Below, one piece after another: positions 18,882 to 29,252 of a stretch of 64,000 bases of DNA. Numbering within the stretch: position 1 is the stretch's first letter; every line of letters starts with the position of its first letter. The notes under the pieces were generated by a model that was not told the origin of the DNA, ran no database searches, and saw only the letters and a list, made by a program, of their open reading frames with translations. Origin of the DNA: Blastococcus sp. HT6-4. Its GTDB lineage: Bacteria > Actinomycetota > Actinomycetes > Mycobacteriales > Geodermatophilaceae. The DNA is taken from the NCBI RefSeq assembly GCF_039679125.1, contig NZ_CP155551.1, positions 2,108,001-2,172,000 on the forward strand. The letters run 5' to 3'. Both the position numbers and the translations under genes were made by a program.

Positions 18882-18885
<4 letters not shown>
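18070..18885 (-). CDS. coxM: Molybdenum hydroxylase FAD-binding subunit (CoxM-like)
   Basis: 271-residue flavoprotein subunit that passes electrons from the iron-sulfur subunit onward. The two FAD motifs AGGHSLLP (about residue 32) and [18 protein letters not shown] (about residue 110) are present. The start overlaps the coxS stop by four bases. It is the last gene of the coxL-coxS-coxM unit, and its 3' end overlaps the converging aldehyde dehydrogenase gene. Confidence 0.92.
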
Positions 18886-19366
<481 letters not shown>

Positions 19367-19367
<1 letters not shown>

Positions 19368-21646
19368 CAGCTGCCTCCCCGCTGGGCATGCTGGATCGCC
19401 CGGAACACCCGCATGGGAGTGGTGGGCATGTCGATGTGCCGCACGCCCAGGTGCGACACGGCGTCGATGACGGCGTTCTGCACCGCCGGGGTGGCGCCGA
19501 TCGTCCCCGCCTCGCCGATGCCCTTGGCTCCCAGCGGGTTCATCGGCGTCGGAGTGGCCATGTCGACCAGCTCGAAGCTGGGCAGCTCGGTGGCGGAGAT
19601 GAAGGGGTAGTCGGCCAGCGTCGACGTGGTCGGGTTGCCGTCCTCGTCGTAGAGCACCTCCTCCAGCAGCGCCTGGGCGACGCCCTGGGCGTAACCGCCG
19701 TGCCGCTGGCCCTCCGCGAGCAGCGGGTTGAGGATCGTGCCGGCGTCGTCGACGGCGATCAGCCGCGTGACCTCGGCCTTGCCGGACTCGACGTCCACCT
19801 CGGCCACCACCACGTGGGCTCCGAAGGGAAACGTCGGGGCGGCGGCGGTGAACCTGCTCTGCACCAGGAGCTGCTCGTCGGCGGCCAGCTCGGCGAAGGT
19901 GACCCCCGCGCCCGGCGTGCCCCGGACGGCGAGGCCGGCGAGACCCAGGTCGACGACGAGGTCGGCGGGGTCGACCTCCAGCTTCTGCGCGGCCCGCGCC
20001 CGGGCCAGCTCGATCAGCTCACCGGCTGCCTGGTGCACCGCCGCGCCGCCCTGCTGCAGGCTGCGGGATCCCATGGTGCCGCCGCCCTGCGGCACCCGGT
20101 CGGTATCGCCGTGCACCACGGTGATCTTCTCGACGGGGATGCCGAGCTGGTCGCCGGCGATCATGGCCCACGCGGTGGCGTGACCCTGGCCGTGCGGCGA
20201 GGTGCCGGTGAGGACCGTGGCCGTGCCGTCCTCGTGGACCTCGAGCGCTGCGGCCTCTCCGGTGCCGGCACCGTTGTCGGCCCCGGTGATCTCGACGTAG
20301 ACCGACATCCCGATGCCCAGCTGGCGTACGTCGCCGCGCTCGCGCCGCCGGGCCTGCTCGGCTCGTAGTTCGGCGTAGCCGGCCGCCTCCAGCGCCTTGT
20401 CCAGGGCCCCGATGTAGTCGCCGTTGTCGTACGTCGCGCCCGTCGGCGTGGTGTGCGGCTCGCTGAACGCCGGCAGCAGGTTCTTCCGGCGCACCTCGGC
20501 GGGGTCCATGCCGATCTCCGCGGCGAACCGGTCGACCGCCCGCTCCAGGGCCGATGTCGCCTCGGGCCGTCCGGCGCCCCGGTAGGCGCCGATGGACGTC
20601 GTCGTGGTCGCCAGGGCGCGTGCCTGGGCGTGGACCCTCGGGAAGCCGTAGACCCCCGGGGCCATCAGCAGGGTGAACCTGGGGAGGGCCGTGCCGATCC
20701 GCGGATAGGCGCCGCAGTCCTGGTCCGCCACCAGGCTGTAGGCCTCGATGGTGCCGTCCCGGCGCCCACCGATGGTGACCACCTGGTCCTGCGCCCGCCC
20801 GTGCAGCATGCCGATCAGGTTCTCCGACCGGCTCTCCGACCAGCGGACGGGCCGGCCGACGTGCCGGGCCATCCAGGCGATGAGGGCGTACTCCGGGTCG
20901 GCGCCGATCTTGGCCCCGAACCCGCCGCCCACGTCGGGGGTGATCAGGTGGATCAGGTCAGGATCCATCTTCAGCCAGTCGCCGAACTGCCCCCGGGCCT
21001 GCTGGGCGCCCTGGTTGGTGCACCAGACGGTGACCCGGCCGTCGTCGCCCCAGACGGCCGCGGCGGCCCGGGTCTCCAGCGGCACCGGGGCCACCCGCTG
21101 GTTGACCATCGGCTGGGTGACGACGACCTCGCAGCCGTCGAAGAAGTCCTCCGGCGCCGGTCCGCCGAAGCCGGCCATCACGTTGGTGCCCGCCTCGGGG
21201 AAGAGCAGCACCTCGTCCTTGGCCGCCTCGGCCGTGCCGATCACCGCGGGCAGGGGGTCGATGTCGACCACGACGAGCTCGGCGGCGTCCTCCCCCTGGT
21301 ACCGCTCCTCGGTGAGGACGACGGCGATCGGGTCGCCGACGAACCGGACCCGGTCCGACGCGAGCCACGGGCGCGTCATGGCCGGGTGGACGAAGGGGAA
21401 CGGCGGTGGCAGCGGGATGAGGTCGGCGACGTCCTGCGCCGTCACGACCGCCACCACACCGGGCGCCTCCAGGGCTGCGGAGGTGTCGACCGACAGCAGG
21501 CGACCGTGCGCGACGGTGGACCGCACGAACGTGGCGTGCAGCGCTCCGGCGAGCCGCTCGTCGACGAGGTCGTCGGTGTAGACCGCGCCCCGGGTGAGGA
21601 AGAGCGGATCTTCGGTGCGGACCACCCGGGTACCCAGAATGCTCAT
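19367..21646 (-). CDS. coxL: Molybdenum hydroxylase large subunit, form II CO-dehydrogenase-like (CoxL)
   Basis: 759-residue molybdopterin cytosine dinucleotide subunit of the xanthine oxidase family. The active-site loop reads AYRGAGR, the form II signature, rather than the AYRCSFR of true form I CO dehydrogenase. Other family parts: [28 protein letters not shown] and [20 protein letters not shown] near the C-terminus. GGAAGG precedes the ATG at 21646. The substrate is uncertain: form II enzymes have been linked both to CO at low rates and to other aldehydes or N-heterocycles. The neighbouring aldehyde dehydrogenase may be functionally linked. No maturation genes (coxD/E/F/G) are nearby. Confidence 0.93.
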
Positions 21647-21902
21647 GCGCCAGCCTTCCGTCGTCGCCAACGAGCACACTCAACCAGACCCTGTGACGGC
21701 GGCCACACGTTGATCGCGCGAGGAAGACCGTTCGTCACGGGTGATGCCTGCTGTCACGGACGCATCGTCAGGCCCCGCCGTCTCGCCCCGGCGGCCGGCC
21801 GGTGCGACCGTGGCCGCCCGACCACGGCGGTTCGTCGCCGACGAGGGACGCGACCACCCGGGGGGCGATCGCCTCCGGGGCGGCACGCAGGTTCGCCCGG
21901 GG

Positions 21903-23220
21903 TCACCGCTCGGTGGTGTCCCGCTCGTGGCCCGTCCGTGTCCGGGAAGGGATCCGCGGCAGTAGTCGCCGCACCCCGACCGCAGCCCGGATGGCGTGGC
22001 CCAGCAACCGAGCAGGCCCTCGCCGCGGAAGCGACGAGAGCTCGGCGGCCGACTCCGGCAGTGTCCGGTGATCACCGGAGCGGACGGCCTCGGCCACCTT
22101 CGACGCGGCACGGCGATGGGTGTCCAGCGCGCTGTGACCGGTCCCGATGAGCGGGACCAGTACTGCGTCCGGAGCCAGGTCCACGACCTGCTGCGCGATG
22201 GCCCGGGGTGTCCGGACGTCCCGGTCACCGGAGATCACGGCGAGGGGCCACCGGAAGCGCGGCAGCTCGGTGGCGAAGTCGAACGGCTCACCCGTGAACG
22301 GCGGATGATCCGCAGCGTTCGCTGCGAAGTCCAGGTTCACGTCGAGCGGCAGACCGTCCGGGACGGGTGCGTAGCGGAGCTCGCCGTACGCGATCCTGCC
22401 GACGAGGTCGGGCTCCATGAGCAGCGACCTGCCGGTGTGATCTCGTCGGCGCCCAGGCGTGCCACTCGGTTCCAGATCCACCGGCCGCGGCCGTCCAGGC
22501 GCAGCCGGAGCAGTCGTTCGAGCGCGGCGGGCCCGGCGAACTCGTGGACGATCTGGGCCACCGCGCCGGTTGTCTCCACCGGCACCACGCCGGCGGCAAC
22601 GGCCCTGCGCATCAGCTCGGCCGCCCGGGCGGTCTGGCTGCTCCGGCCGTGCCAGTACAGGTCGCGCAGGAACTCACGAACGACCTGGTCGTCCTGGGCG
22701 CTGAGGACCACGGAGCCGAGCACCATCCCGGCGATCCGCTCGGGATGGCGTACCCCGAGCCTCTGCGCGAGATAGGTCCCGTAGGACCACCCGTAGACGA
22801 CGGCCTGGTCGACCCCGCAGTCATCGAGGACGGCGGCCAGATCATCCACCACCTGCGACACGGTCAGCGCCTCCGGCGGCAGGTCCACGCCGTCGGCGTC
22901 CTGCCGGGAGAGCCCCACTCCCCGGTGCTCGACCATCAGGACGTCCACTCCCCTGCCGGCTGCGGCGGCTCGGAAGGAGGAGTAGGGCAGCACGGAAGCG
23001 AGTCCGGGCCGCCAGGGACCACCAGCAGCGGCCGATCGCTGCGCGGACCCTCGCGTACGCAGGAGAGCTGGAACGTCCGCTCGTGCCCGGGGACGATCGG
23101 CCGCTCGACACGGGCCACACGGGGGTCGGCTGCGAGCTTGCGCTTCAATCTGTCGGTGTCGCCCATGGCCGGCGAACGAGCTCGAGCAGCTGCAAGTTCC
23201 GAGACCGCTGCAACTCGCAT
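21903..23220 (-). pseudogene. Frameshifted alpha/beta hydrolase (proline iminopeptidase-like)
   Basis: Three minus-strand ORFs in different frames line up as one hydrolase of about 440 residues. Segment one (23220 to about 23005) ends in LLVVPGGP; segment two (about 22995 to 22425) begins SVLPYSSF and holds the nucleophile elbow GWSYGTYLAQ; segment three (about 22430 to 21903) holds the acid region ISGDRDVRTP and the histidine in GTGHSALD. One missing base at about 23005 would restore GGPGLASVLPYSSF, a typical motif of the family, and a second indel lies near 22425. All catalytic residues survive, so the damage is recent or reflects sequencing error. Confidence 0.75.
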
Positions 23221-23251
23221 GGCGTGTGACCCTGCGGCTGCCGCGGAACCG

Positions 23252-24160
23252 TCACGCGCGCGGCGTCAGGCCCCGTCGCAGCTCGTCCATGGCCTGCGCG
23301 AGGCCCACCCGCGGCGCCCAGCCCCACCGGCGCGCGCGGTCGGCGAGCAGCCGGCCGGTCCAGACCGGCTCGTCGGTCCACTCCGGCTCGACGCCCAGCG
23401 CGTCGGTCACCGTGCCGAGGTAGTCCCGCCACGTCGCCGGCTCGCCGGCGACGATGACCGGCGTCGTGCTCCCGGGCACGGGGCCCCGCTCCGGGTCGTC
23501 GGCGGTCGCGACGGCGCCCGTGGCGACGTCGGCGATGAACGCCGCCAGGTCGTCGACGTGCACCCACGCCCAGGTCTGCGCCGGGTTCGCCATCCGCTCG
23601 CCGTAGCGCACCGTCTGCGGCCGGAGCGTGTTCCAGACCGACGTCTCCCCGGCGCCCAGGATCGCCGGCGGGCGGACCAGCACGGTCGTGAGCCCACCGA
23701 CCTGCGCCAGCGCGGCGTCGGTGGCGTTCTTGGTGTCGGGGTAGTCGCCGCTGCCCTCGGGCAGGAGCGCGCCGTCCTCGGCGACGTCGCCGACGCCGGC
23801 CGAGCGGTCGTAGACCCCGGCCGTGGACACGTGCACGAGCCGGGCGACGCCGGCGTCGCGGGCGGCCCGGGCGATCACCGGGGTGCCCTCGACGCCCACC
23901 CGGTGCTGCACGTCCCGGGAGGAACCCATCGGGTGGACGGTCGTGACCACCGCGTCGGCGCCGCGGGTCACCTCGCGGGCGAAACGCTCGTCGGCGAACT
24001 CGCCGACGTGCTCGGTGACCCCGTCGAGCCCGGGCGCGCTGCCGGCGCGGCGGACGACGGCGCGCACCTGCGCCGACCGCTCGACGAGCGCCCGGCACAC
24101 CGCGGTGCCCACCAGGCCGTTCGCACCGGTCACCACGACGACGGGAGAGGAGTCGACCAT
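23252..24160 (-). CDS. NAD-dependent epimerase/dehydratase (extended SDR)
   Basis: 302-residue Rossmann-fold protein. The start VVVVTGANGLVGTAVCRAL gives the nucleotide-binding loop; HVSTAGVYD supplies the catalytic Ser region and DYPDTKNATD stands where the Tyr-x3-Lys motif is expected. RPPAILGAGE and WVHVDDLAAFI are typical of NAD-dependent epimerase family proteins acting on nucleotide sugars or on aldehydes and ketones. Substrate unknown. It is divergent from glutaminase, with about 270 bases between. Confidence 0.87.
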   Translation of the reverse strand: MVDSSPVVVVTGANGLVGTAVCRALVERSAQVRAVVRRAGSAPGLDGVTEHVGEFADERFAREVTRGADAVVTTVHPMGSSRDVQHRVGVEGTPVIARAARDAGVARLVHVSTAGVYDRSAGVGDVAEDGALLPEGSGDYPDTKNATDAALAQVGGLTTVLVRPPAILGAGETSVWNTLRPQTVRYGERMANPAQTWAWVHVDDLAAFIADVATGAVATADDPERGPVPGSTTPVIVAGEPATWRDYLGTVTDALGVEPEWTDEPVWTGRLLADRARRWGWAPRVGLAQAMDELRRGLTPRA

Positions 24161-24432
24161 GCCCTCCACACTGCCAGCCACCGCGCGACGGCGCCCTCCG
24201 TGCGGCACGTCGCGGGTTCGGGACGCCACCGCCCGCCGCCACGGAGTGTCGGTGCAGCTCGTCGCCGAGACCGTGCCCAGGCCTCGATCGGGCGGCATCG
24301 GCCCAATCCCGGCGGGCGCAGCGTGACCGGGGGTGGCCTGGGGCCTCCGTCGGGCGGCCGGCGCGGCTGACCGCTGCGCGTCGCCGGGCGGTGCGGGGGT
24401 GTCCGCGCGGGGACGCCGGGTAGCGACGGGGG

Positions 24433-25386
24433 ATGACGTCCTCCCCCGTGCTGCCCTCCGCCCCGGACGCAACCAGCGACCTCGAGGCGGTGCTCGGCGA
24501 GGTCGCCGACCGGACACGGCACCTGGCCGAGGAGGGCGAGGTCGAGGAACAGCCCGAGGAGCTGCCGTCGGCCGAGGGCGCTCGCTTCGCGCTCGCGCTC
24601 GCCGAACTCGACGGGACCGAGCACGTCGCCGGAGACGCCGACGTCGGCTTCGCGATCCAGAGCGTGGTGAAGGTCTTCGCGCTCACGGCCGCCCTCCAGC
24701 TGGTGGGTGAGGAGCTCTTCGCCCGGGTGGGCCGTGAGCCGTCCGGCGACCCGTTCAACTCGCTGATCCAGCTCGAGCACGAGAAGGGGGTGCCGCGGAA
24801 CCCGTTCATCAACGCCGGAGCCCTCGTCATCTGCGACGTCCTCCTCGACGCCGCGGACGACCCGTTCGGCGCCGTCGCCGGCCTCCTCGGTGACCTGGTC
24901 GGCGCAGAGACGACGGTGAACGACACCGCGCTGGAGGCCGAGCGGGAGAGCAGCGCGCTGAACCGGGCCATGGGCCACCTGATGCACTCGTTCGGGAACG
25001 TCCACCACCCGGTCGACGAGGTCGTGGAGCTCTACATCCGGCTCTGCTCCCTCACGGTGACCACCCGGACGCTGGCCCGCGCCGCCCGCTTCCTCGCCAA
25101 CGACGGCGTCAACCCGCGAACCGGGGAACCGGTGCTCTCCGAGCCTCTCGCCCGACGGGTCAACGCGCTGATGCTGACCTGCGGGACGTACGACGCCGCG
25201 GGCCAGTTCGCCTACGACCTGGGCTTCCCGTGCAAGAGCGGCGTAGCGGGAGCGGTCATGGGGGACGTGACGGGGCGCTTCGGCGTGTGCGCCTGGTCCC
25301 CGCCGCTGGACGAGAAGGGCAACTCGCGAGCCGGACGGGCCGCTCTGCACCTGCTGTCGGAACGGCTCGACCTGTCGCTGCTGTGA
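24433..25386 (+). CDS. glsA: Glutaminase (glutamine amidohydrolase, GlsA type)
   Basis: 317-residue beta-lactamase-fold enzyme converting glutamine to glutamate and ammonia. Catalytic Ser-x-x-Lys appears as QSVVKVFAL (usually SISKVF). Family motifs follow in order: DPFNSLIQLE, NPFINAGAL, a run corresponding to the NRAMGHLMHSFGN stretch, MLTCGTYDAAGQFA and CKSGVAGAV. The length is standard. There is no close operon partner; a hydrolase remnant follows the stop codon in the same frame. Confidence 0.94.
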   Translation: MTSSPVLPSAPDATSDLEAVLGEVADRTRHLAEEGEVEEQPEELPSAEGARFALALAELDGTEHVAGDADVGFAIQSVVKVFALTAALQLVGEELFARVGREPSGDPFNSLIQLEHEKGVPRNPFINAGALVICDVLLDAADDPFGAVAGLLGDLVGAETTVNDTALEAERESSALNRAMGHLMHSFGNVHHPVDEVVELYIRLCSLTVTTRTLARAARFLANDGVNPRTGEPVLSEPLARRVNALMLTCGTYDAAGQFAYDLGFPCKSGVAGAVMGDVTGRFGVCAWSPPLDEKGNSRAGRAALHLLSERLDLSLL

Positions 25387-25740
25387 GCTGACCCGGGCGC
25401 GCCCTCCGGCGTCGGTGCACTCGCGTCGCAGTGGGTCCGGCCCGTCTTCGAACAGGCAGGTGTGCGGCGTGACCTGCGCTCACTCACTCGGGCGCTCCGC
25501 CCTGCCGTCACCCGCGCCGCCGCCACCGAGCTGGCGGCCTTCGACCGTCCCACCTGGCTCGCGTGGGCCACCGACGACCGGCTGTTCCCGCTGGAGCACG
25601 CGTACGCACTCGCGGCACTGATGCCGAACGCCCAGGTGGAACTCATCGCAGACAGCCGGGCCTTCAGCATGCTCGACCAGACCGAGGTCCTCGCCGGCCT
25701 GGTGTCCGACTTCGCGGTCCGGCGCGCCCCCTCCGCCTGA
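25387..25740 (+). pseudogene. C-terminal remnant of an alpha/beta hydrolase
   Basis: Open in the same frame directly after the glutaminase stop, with strong GC3 bias. It reads as the cap and C-terminal part of a haloalkane-dehalogenase/epoxide-hydrolase type protein: SQWVRPVFEQAGVRRDLRSL, then FDRPTWLAWATDDRLFPLEH, which is the acid-residue strand, and ALMPNAQVELIADSRAF. The usual GHF/GHY histidine is replaced by SRAF. The nucleophile half is missing. A GTG at 25462 could start a 92-residue product, but it would be inactive. Confidence 0.6.
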
Positions 25741-25866
25741 GCAACCGGTCCCCGCTCGCCGTTCCGGATCTCCGGCGGTCGCCCGCTGCAGGGGACGTCG
25801 CAGCGCGGTCGCCCGAGGAACCGGGTGGGCGCCCGGGGTGCAGCACCCCCGCACCTCGGCTGCTTC

Positions 25867-26187
25867 TCAGGCGATCCGGCGGAGGCGGTTGATCCGCAGC
25901 CCGTCGTCGTCGAGCAGGTCGTCGAGCATGCCGGCGAAGCGGGTCAGGTGCGGCATGGCCAGGTGGGCGTCGAGCGCCTCCGCGGACTCCCAGTTCTCGT
26001 AGAGGTAGAAGGTGCCGGGCTGCTCGAGCGACTCGTGCAGGTCGTAGTTGACGAAGCCCTTCTCCTGACGGGTCGGCTCGACCAGCGCGGTGAGCTCGCG
26101 CCGCAGCTCGTCCTCCTTGCCGGGTCGTGCGCGCATGTGTGCGATGACGGTCAGCAGCTCGGGGCGGACGTCGGTGGGGGTGGTCAC
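25867..26187 (-). CDS. Antibiotic biosynthesis monooxygenase (ABM) domain protein
   Basis: 106-residue dimeric alpha-beta barrel protein. Typical stretches are LLTVIAHMRARPGKEDELRR, EKGFVNYDLHESLEQPGTFY and YENWESAEALDAHLAMPHL. The GTG at 26187 is preceded by GAGGAGG. Members act as cofactor-free quinone-forming monooxygenases or as small stress proteins (YgiN type). It lies 52 bases after the zinc ADH stop, at the end of the amidohydrolase-DUF59-ADH unit. Confidence 0.88.
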   Translation of the reverse strand: MTTPTDVRPELLTVIAHMRARPGKEDELRRELTALVEPTRQEKGFVNYDLHESLEQPGTFYLYENWESAEALDAHLAMPHLTRFAGMLDDLLDDDGLRINRLRRIA

Positions 26188-26239
26188 GGGGCCTCCTCGG
26201 TCGACCGGGCGCACGGGGCGGGGCGGGTGGGCGGAGGCG

Positions 26240-27265
26240 TCACGGCACGAGGATGGCCCGGCCGCGGACCTTCCCGGCGTCGAGGTCGCGGATCGCGTCC
26301 ACGGCCCGGTCGAGCGGGTACTGCTGGGTGTGCAGGGTGACCTTCCCCGCCTGCGCCAGCACCATCAGCTCGGCCAGGTCGGTGTAGGTGCCGACGATGT
26401 TGCCGACGATGTTCTTCTCGCCGGCGACGAACTCCAGCGTGGGGATCCGCAGCTCGCCGCCGTACCCGATGACGTAGAGCGAGCCGGCCGGGCCGGTCAT
26501 GCGCCAGCCGTCCATCTCCGCGCCCTGCTCGGCGACGAAGTCGAACACGACGTCCGCGCCCCCACCGGTCAGGTCCTGGACCGCCTGCACCTGGTCGCCG
26601 TCGGCGACGACGGTCTCGTCCGCGCCGATCTGCCGGGCGAGCTCCAGGGCGTCGGGGTTGCGGTCGACGACGACGATCCGGGTGCCCGACAGCGCGGCGA
26701 GGCACTGCACGCCGATGTGGCCGAGCCCGCCGGCGCCCTGCACGACGGCGGTGGTGCCCGGGTGCAGCAGCGGCAGCGCCTTGCGCACGGCGTGGTAAGC
26801 GGTGATGCCGGCGTCCGCGAGCGCCGCGACGTCGGCGGGGTCGGTGGACGGGTCGAGCTTCACGCAGGCGCGGGCGGTGGTGCGCAGGAACTCGGCCATG
26901 CCGCCGTCGTCGTTCGACAGGCCCGGGAAGAATGCGTTCTCGCACTGCATGTCCCGGCCGGCGCGGCAGGCCATGCAGAGGCCGCAGCTGGGCTGGGGGT
27001 GCAGGATCACCGTGTCGCCGACCGCGACGTTGGTGACGCCCTCCCCGACCGCGTGCACCCATCCGGCGTTCTCGTGCCCGATGACGTAGGGCAGGTCGGG
27101 GTTCTGCAGGTCGGCCCACTGCCCCTCGAGGATGTGCAGGTCGGTCCGGCAGACCCCGGCACCGCCGATCCTGACGATGACGTCGAACGGGCCCCGGAGC
27201 TGCGGTTCGGGGATGTCGTCGATCGACGGATCGGAGTGGTACTCGTGCACGCGGACGGCCTTCAC
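26240..27265 (-). CDS. NAD-dependent zinc alcohol dehydrogenase
   Basis: 341-residue medium-chain dehydrogenase. Catalytic zinc site GVCRTDLHILEGQW and GHENAGWV, structural zinc CGLCMACRAGRDMQC, and cofactor loop GAGGLGHIG with an acidic residue after the next strand (VVVDRN), indicating NAD. It resembles the alcohol dehydrogenases encoded downstream of propane or acetone monooxygenase genes in Mycobacterium and Rhodococcus. Its ATG overlaps the DUF59 stop by four bases. A primary or secondary alcohol is the likely substrate. Confidence 0.92.
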   Translation of the reverse strand: MKAVRVHEYHSDPSIDDIPEPQLRGPFDVIVRIGGAGVCRTDLHILEGQWADLQNPDLPYVIGHENAGWVHAVGEGVTNVAVGDTVILHPQPSCGLCMACRAGRDMQCENAFFPGLSNDDGGMAEFLRTTARACVKLDPSTDPADVAALADAGITAYHAVRKALPLLHPGTTAVVQGAGGLGHIGVQCLAALSGTRIVVVDRNPDALELARQIGADETVVADGDQVQAVQDLTGGGADVVFDFVAEQGAEMDGWRMTGPAGSLYVIGYGGELRIPTLEFVAGEKNIVGNIVGTYTDLAELMVLAQAGKVTLHTQQYPLDRAVDAIRDLDAGKVRGRAILVP

Positions 27266-28020
27266 GGGTGGCTTCCCTTCGAGACGGTGAGCGGGATCAG
27301 CGGTCGGTCCTCGGGGCGGGGCGTCTGGTCGGTCCCCGACCCCGGGTAGCGGGTGCGGAGCAGGCCGCGGCAGAAGTGCGCGTTGCCGTCGACGGAGATG
27401 CGCACCGAGCGGGCCCGGCGCAGCACCAGGGGCGCCTCCGCCGGGGCGGGACGGGTGCCGTCGGGGTGCAGGAGCACCGGGGCGCCGTCGTCCACCGGCA
27501 GGCCGAGGGCCGCCCGGCGGCGCAGCAGCGCGGCGGTGGTCCGCTCCCCCGCCGGCAGGTCCCCGACGGTGAGCGCGGCGACGTCCACCGCGGGATCGGT
27601 GCGCAGCAGCGGGGTGACCGCCCGCTCCATCGCCGCGGTGTGGGCCTTGCGGGCGAAGATGGCCCGGAGCTCGTCCAGCGAGTCCTCGGCCTCGTGCCCG
27701 AAGGTGCCGCGGTAACCCACCCCGGCGGCCATCCCCCGGTTGATGAGGTCGGAGTCGTGGTGGTCGTCGAGCTCCACCACCACCCGCGCGACGCCGGGGA
27801 CGGCGGACACCGCGTCGTGGGCGTCGGAGACCATGAGCCAGGCGAAGTTGGGTGCGCAGAACGACGTCGGCAGCCGCAGGTGCACCTCGACGACGTCGCC
27901 GGTCACCGAGATCGAGCGGACGAACCCGAGGTCGGTGACCGGCTCGTCGAGTTCCGGGTCGACGACGGTGGTCAGCGCCGCGCGGACGGCGGCGGCGAGG
28001 TCCGGGAGGACGGCTGTCAT
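27262..28020 (-). CDS. MIP18/DUF59 family iron-sulfur assembly-type protein
   Basis: 252-residue protein. The N-terminal 100 residues form a MIP18 (DUF59, PaaD/SufT-like) domain: VVDPELDEPVTDLGFVRSI, then LPTSFCAPNFAWLMVSDA with the conserved Cys. The C-terminal half is alpha-helical and not recognised. Two-domain versions of this length sit beside soluble di-iron propane-type monooxygenases in actinobacteria, where a role in metal-centre assembly has been suggested. Gene overlaps: four bases with the ADH; 10 bases from the amidohydrolase. Confidence 0.85.
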   Translation of the reverse strand: MTAVLPDLAAAVRAALTTVVDPELDEPVTDLGFVRSISVTGDVVEVHLRLPTSFCAPNFAWLMVSDAHDAVSAVPGVARVVVELDDHHDSDLINRGMAAGVGYRGTFGHEAEDSLDELRAIFARKAHTAAMERAVTPLLRTDPAVDVAALTVGDLPAGERTTAALLRRRAALGLPVDDGAPVLLHPDGTRPAPAEAPLVLRRARSVRISVDGNAHFCRGLLRTRYPGSGTDQTPRPEDRPLIPLTVSKGSHP

Positions 28021-28030
28021 GCGTGTCTCC

Positions 28031-29074
28031 TCAGACGGTCGCGAGGTCGGCGGCGTCGGGCTGGCGCGGACCCGTGGCGGTCTCCGGTGCGTCGGGCAGC
28101 CGCAGGTGCTCGGGCACCGGGAGGTCGTAGAGCTTGGCGGCGTTGAGGCCGAGCACCTTCTTCTTGACCTCCGTGCTCAACGGCGCGTACTCGGCCATGT
28201 CCTCGGGGATCTGGAAGTCGACGAACTTCTCCACCAGCCACTGCGGCGTCCACAGCGCGTAGTCGCTGGAGAAGAGGATGCGGTCCTCCCCGATCCAGTA
28301 CAGGAGCTCGCCCATGATCTGGGCGAAGTAGCGGGGCCGGGTGTGGATGAAGGGGATGGCCACCGCCAGGCCCGCGACCACGTTGGGCTCCTGGGTGGCG
28401 ATCCAGCAGAAGTCCTCGAGGCGCGGGAGGCCGCAGTGCTCGACGACGAAGGTCAGGTCGGTGAAGTCGGTGGCCACGTGGTCCACGTCGGCGACGTCGA
28501 AGGCGTCGCGGTCCAGCGGCCGGATCGTCGGGCCCTTGTGGACGTGGATGTTCCGGATCCCGACCTCGCGGCACACTTCGAGGTACCGGTAGGCCATCGG
28601 GTCGGTAAGCTTCCAGCCGCGGGACTCGCCGTGCCAGTCGGCGGTGTAGAGCTTCACGCCCTTGAGCTGCATGCGCTCGGCGTTGCGGCGCAACTCGTCC
28701 AGGCCGTTCTCGCCGTCGCGCGGGTCCCAGTAGTGGTTGTAGGTGAGCTTGTCGGGGTGCGCCTGTGCGAGCGCGAACGCCTCCTCGGTCTGCCCGAAAC
28801 CGCGGTGGTAGAACTCGGCGAGCCGGGCGGGCTGGAAGATGGCGTGGTCCACCACCCCGTCGGCGAACATGTCGCGCATCAGCCGCTCGCCGCCCTGGTA
28901 GAGGTACTCCTCGTAGGACCAGACCTCGGGCTCCGGGCTGAGGTTGCGGTGGTAGTCGTAGAAGCAGTCGATGAACTGCTTCCCGTGGATGTTGCGCTGG
29001 TTCTCCGGACGTGCGTCCCACAGCGCGATGTGGGCGTCCACGATGAAGTAGTCCTCGCCGTCCTTGCGGTACAT
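28031..29074 (-). CDS. Amidohydrolase-family protein (PF04909 type) of the monooxygenase-accessory group
   Basis: 347-residue TIM-barrel protein. Metal-site-like positions are visible: VDAHIALWD at the N-terminus, NIHVHKGP, FVVEHCGLP and LFSSDYALW. The ATG at 29074 follows GGAGG by seven to eight bases and is preferred over the GTG at 29113. A close relative is regularly found downstream of prm/mim-type propane monooxygenase genes. It is first in the four-gene minus unit and faces away from the AcoR-type regulator, so that regulator probably controls it. Confidence 0.88.
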   Translation of the reverse strand: MYRKDGEDYFIVDAHIALWDARPENQRNIHGKQFIDCFYDYHRNLSPEPEVWSYEEYLYQGGERLMRDMFADGVVDHAIFQPARLAEFYHRGFGQTEEAFALAQAHPDKLTYNHYWDPRDGENGLDELRRNAERMQLKGVKLYTADWHGESRGWKLTDPMAYRYLEVCREVGIRNIHVHKGPTIRPLDRDAFDVADVDHVATDFTDLTFVVEHCGLPRLEDFCWIATQEPNVVAGLAVAIPFIHTRPRYFAQIMGELLYWIGEDRILFSSDYALWTPQWLVEKFVDFQIPEDMAEYAPLSTEVKKKVLGLNAAKLYDLPVPEHLRLPDAPETATGPRQPDAADLATV

Positions 29075-29164
29075 CTGGCGTCCTCCGGCAGCTCGGGATG
29101 TGGGAGCGGTCACGTTCTGCCGACCACGCTAGGAAGGTCGTGCACGACCGAAAAGGTGTGGGCT

Positions 29165-29179
29165 GTCTCACTTTGAGAC
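29165..29179. promoter_or_regulatory. Palindrome in the amidohydrolase/regulator intergenic region
   Basis: GTCTCA-CTT-TGAGAC, a perfect six-base inverted repeat. It lies 91 bases upstream of the amidohydrolase start and 74 bases upstream of the regulator start. It is a fitting upstream activating site for the Fis-type HTH of the divergent regulator. Confidence 0.45.
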
Positions 29180-29252
29180 GCTCGGCGGCGTACCGTCGTG
29201 GGGGTTCCGGCAACGAGACGGGTGCGGCGTCGGCACCCGGGAGGTGCTTCCC

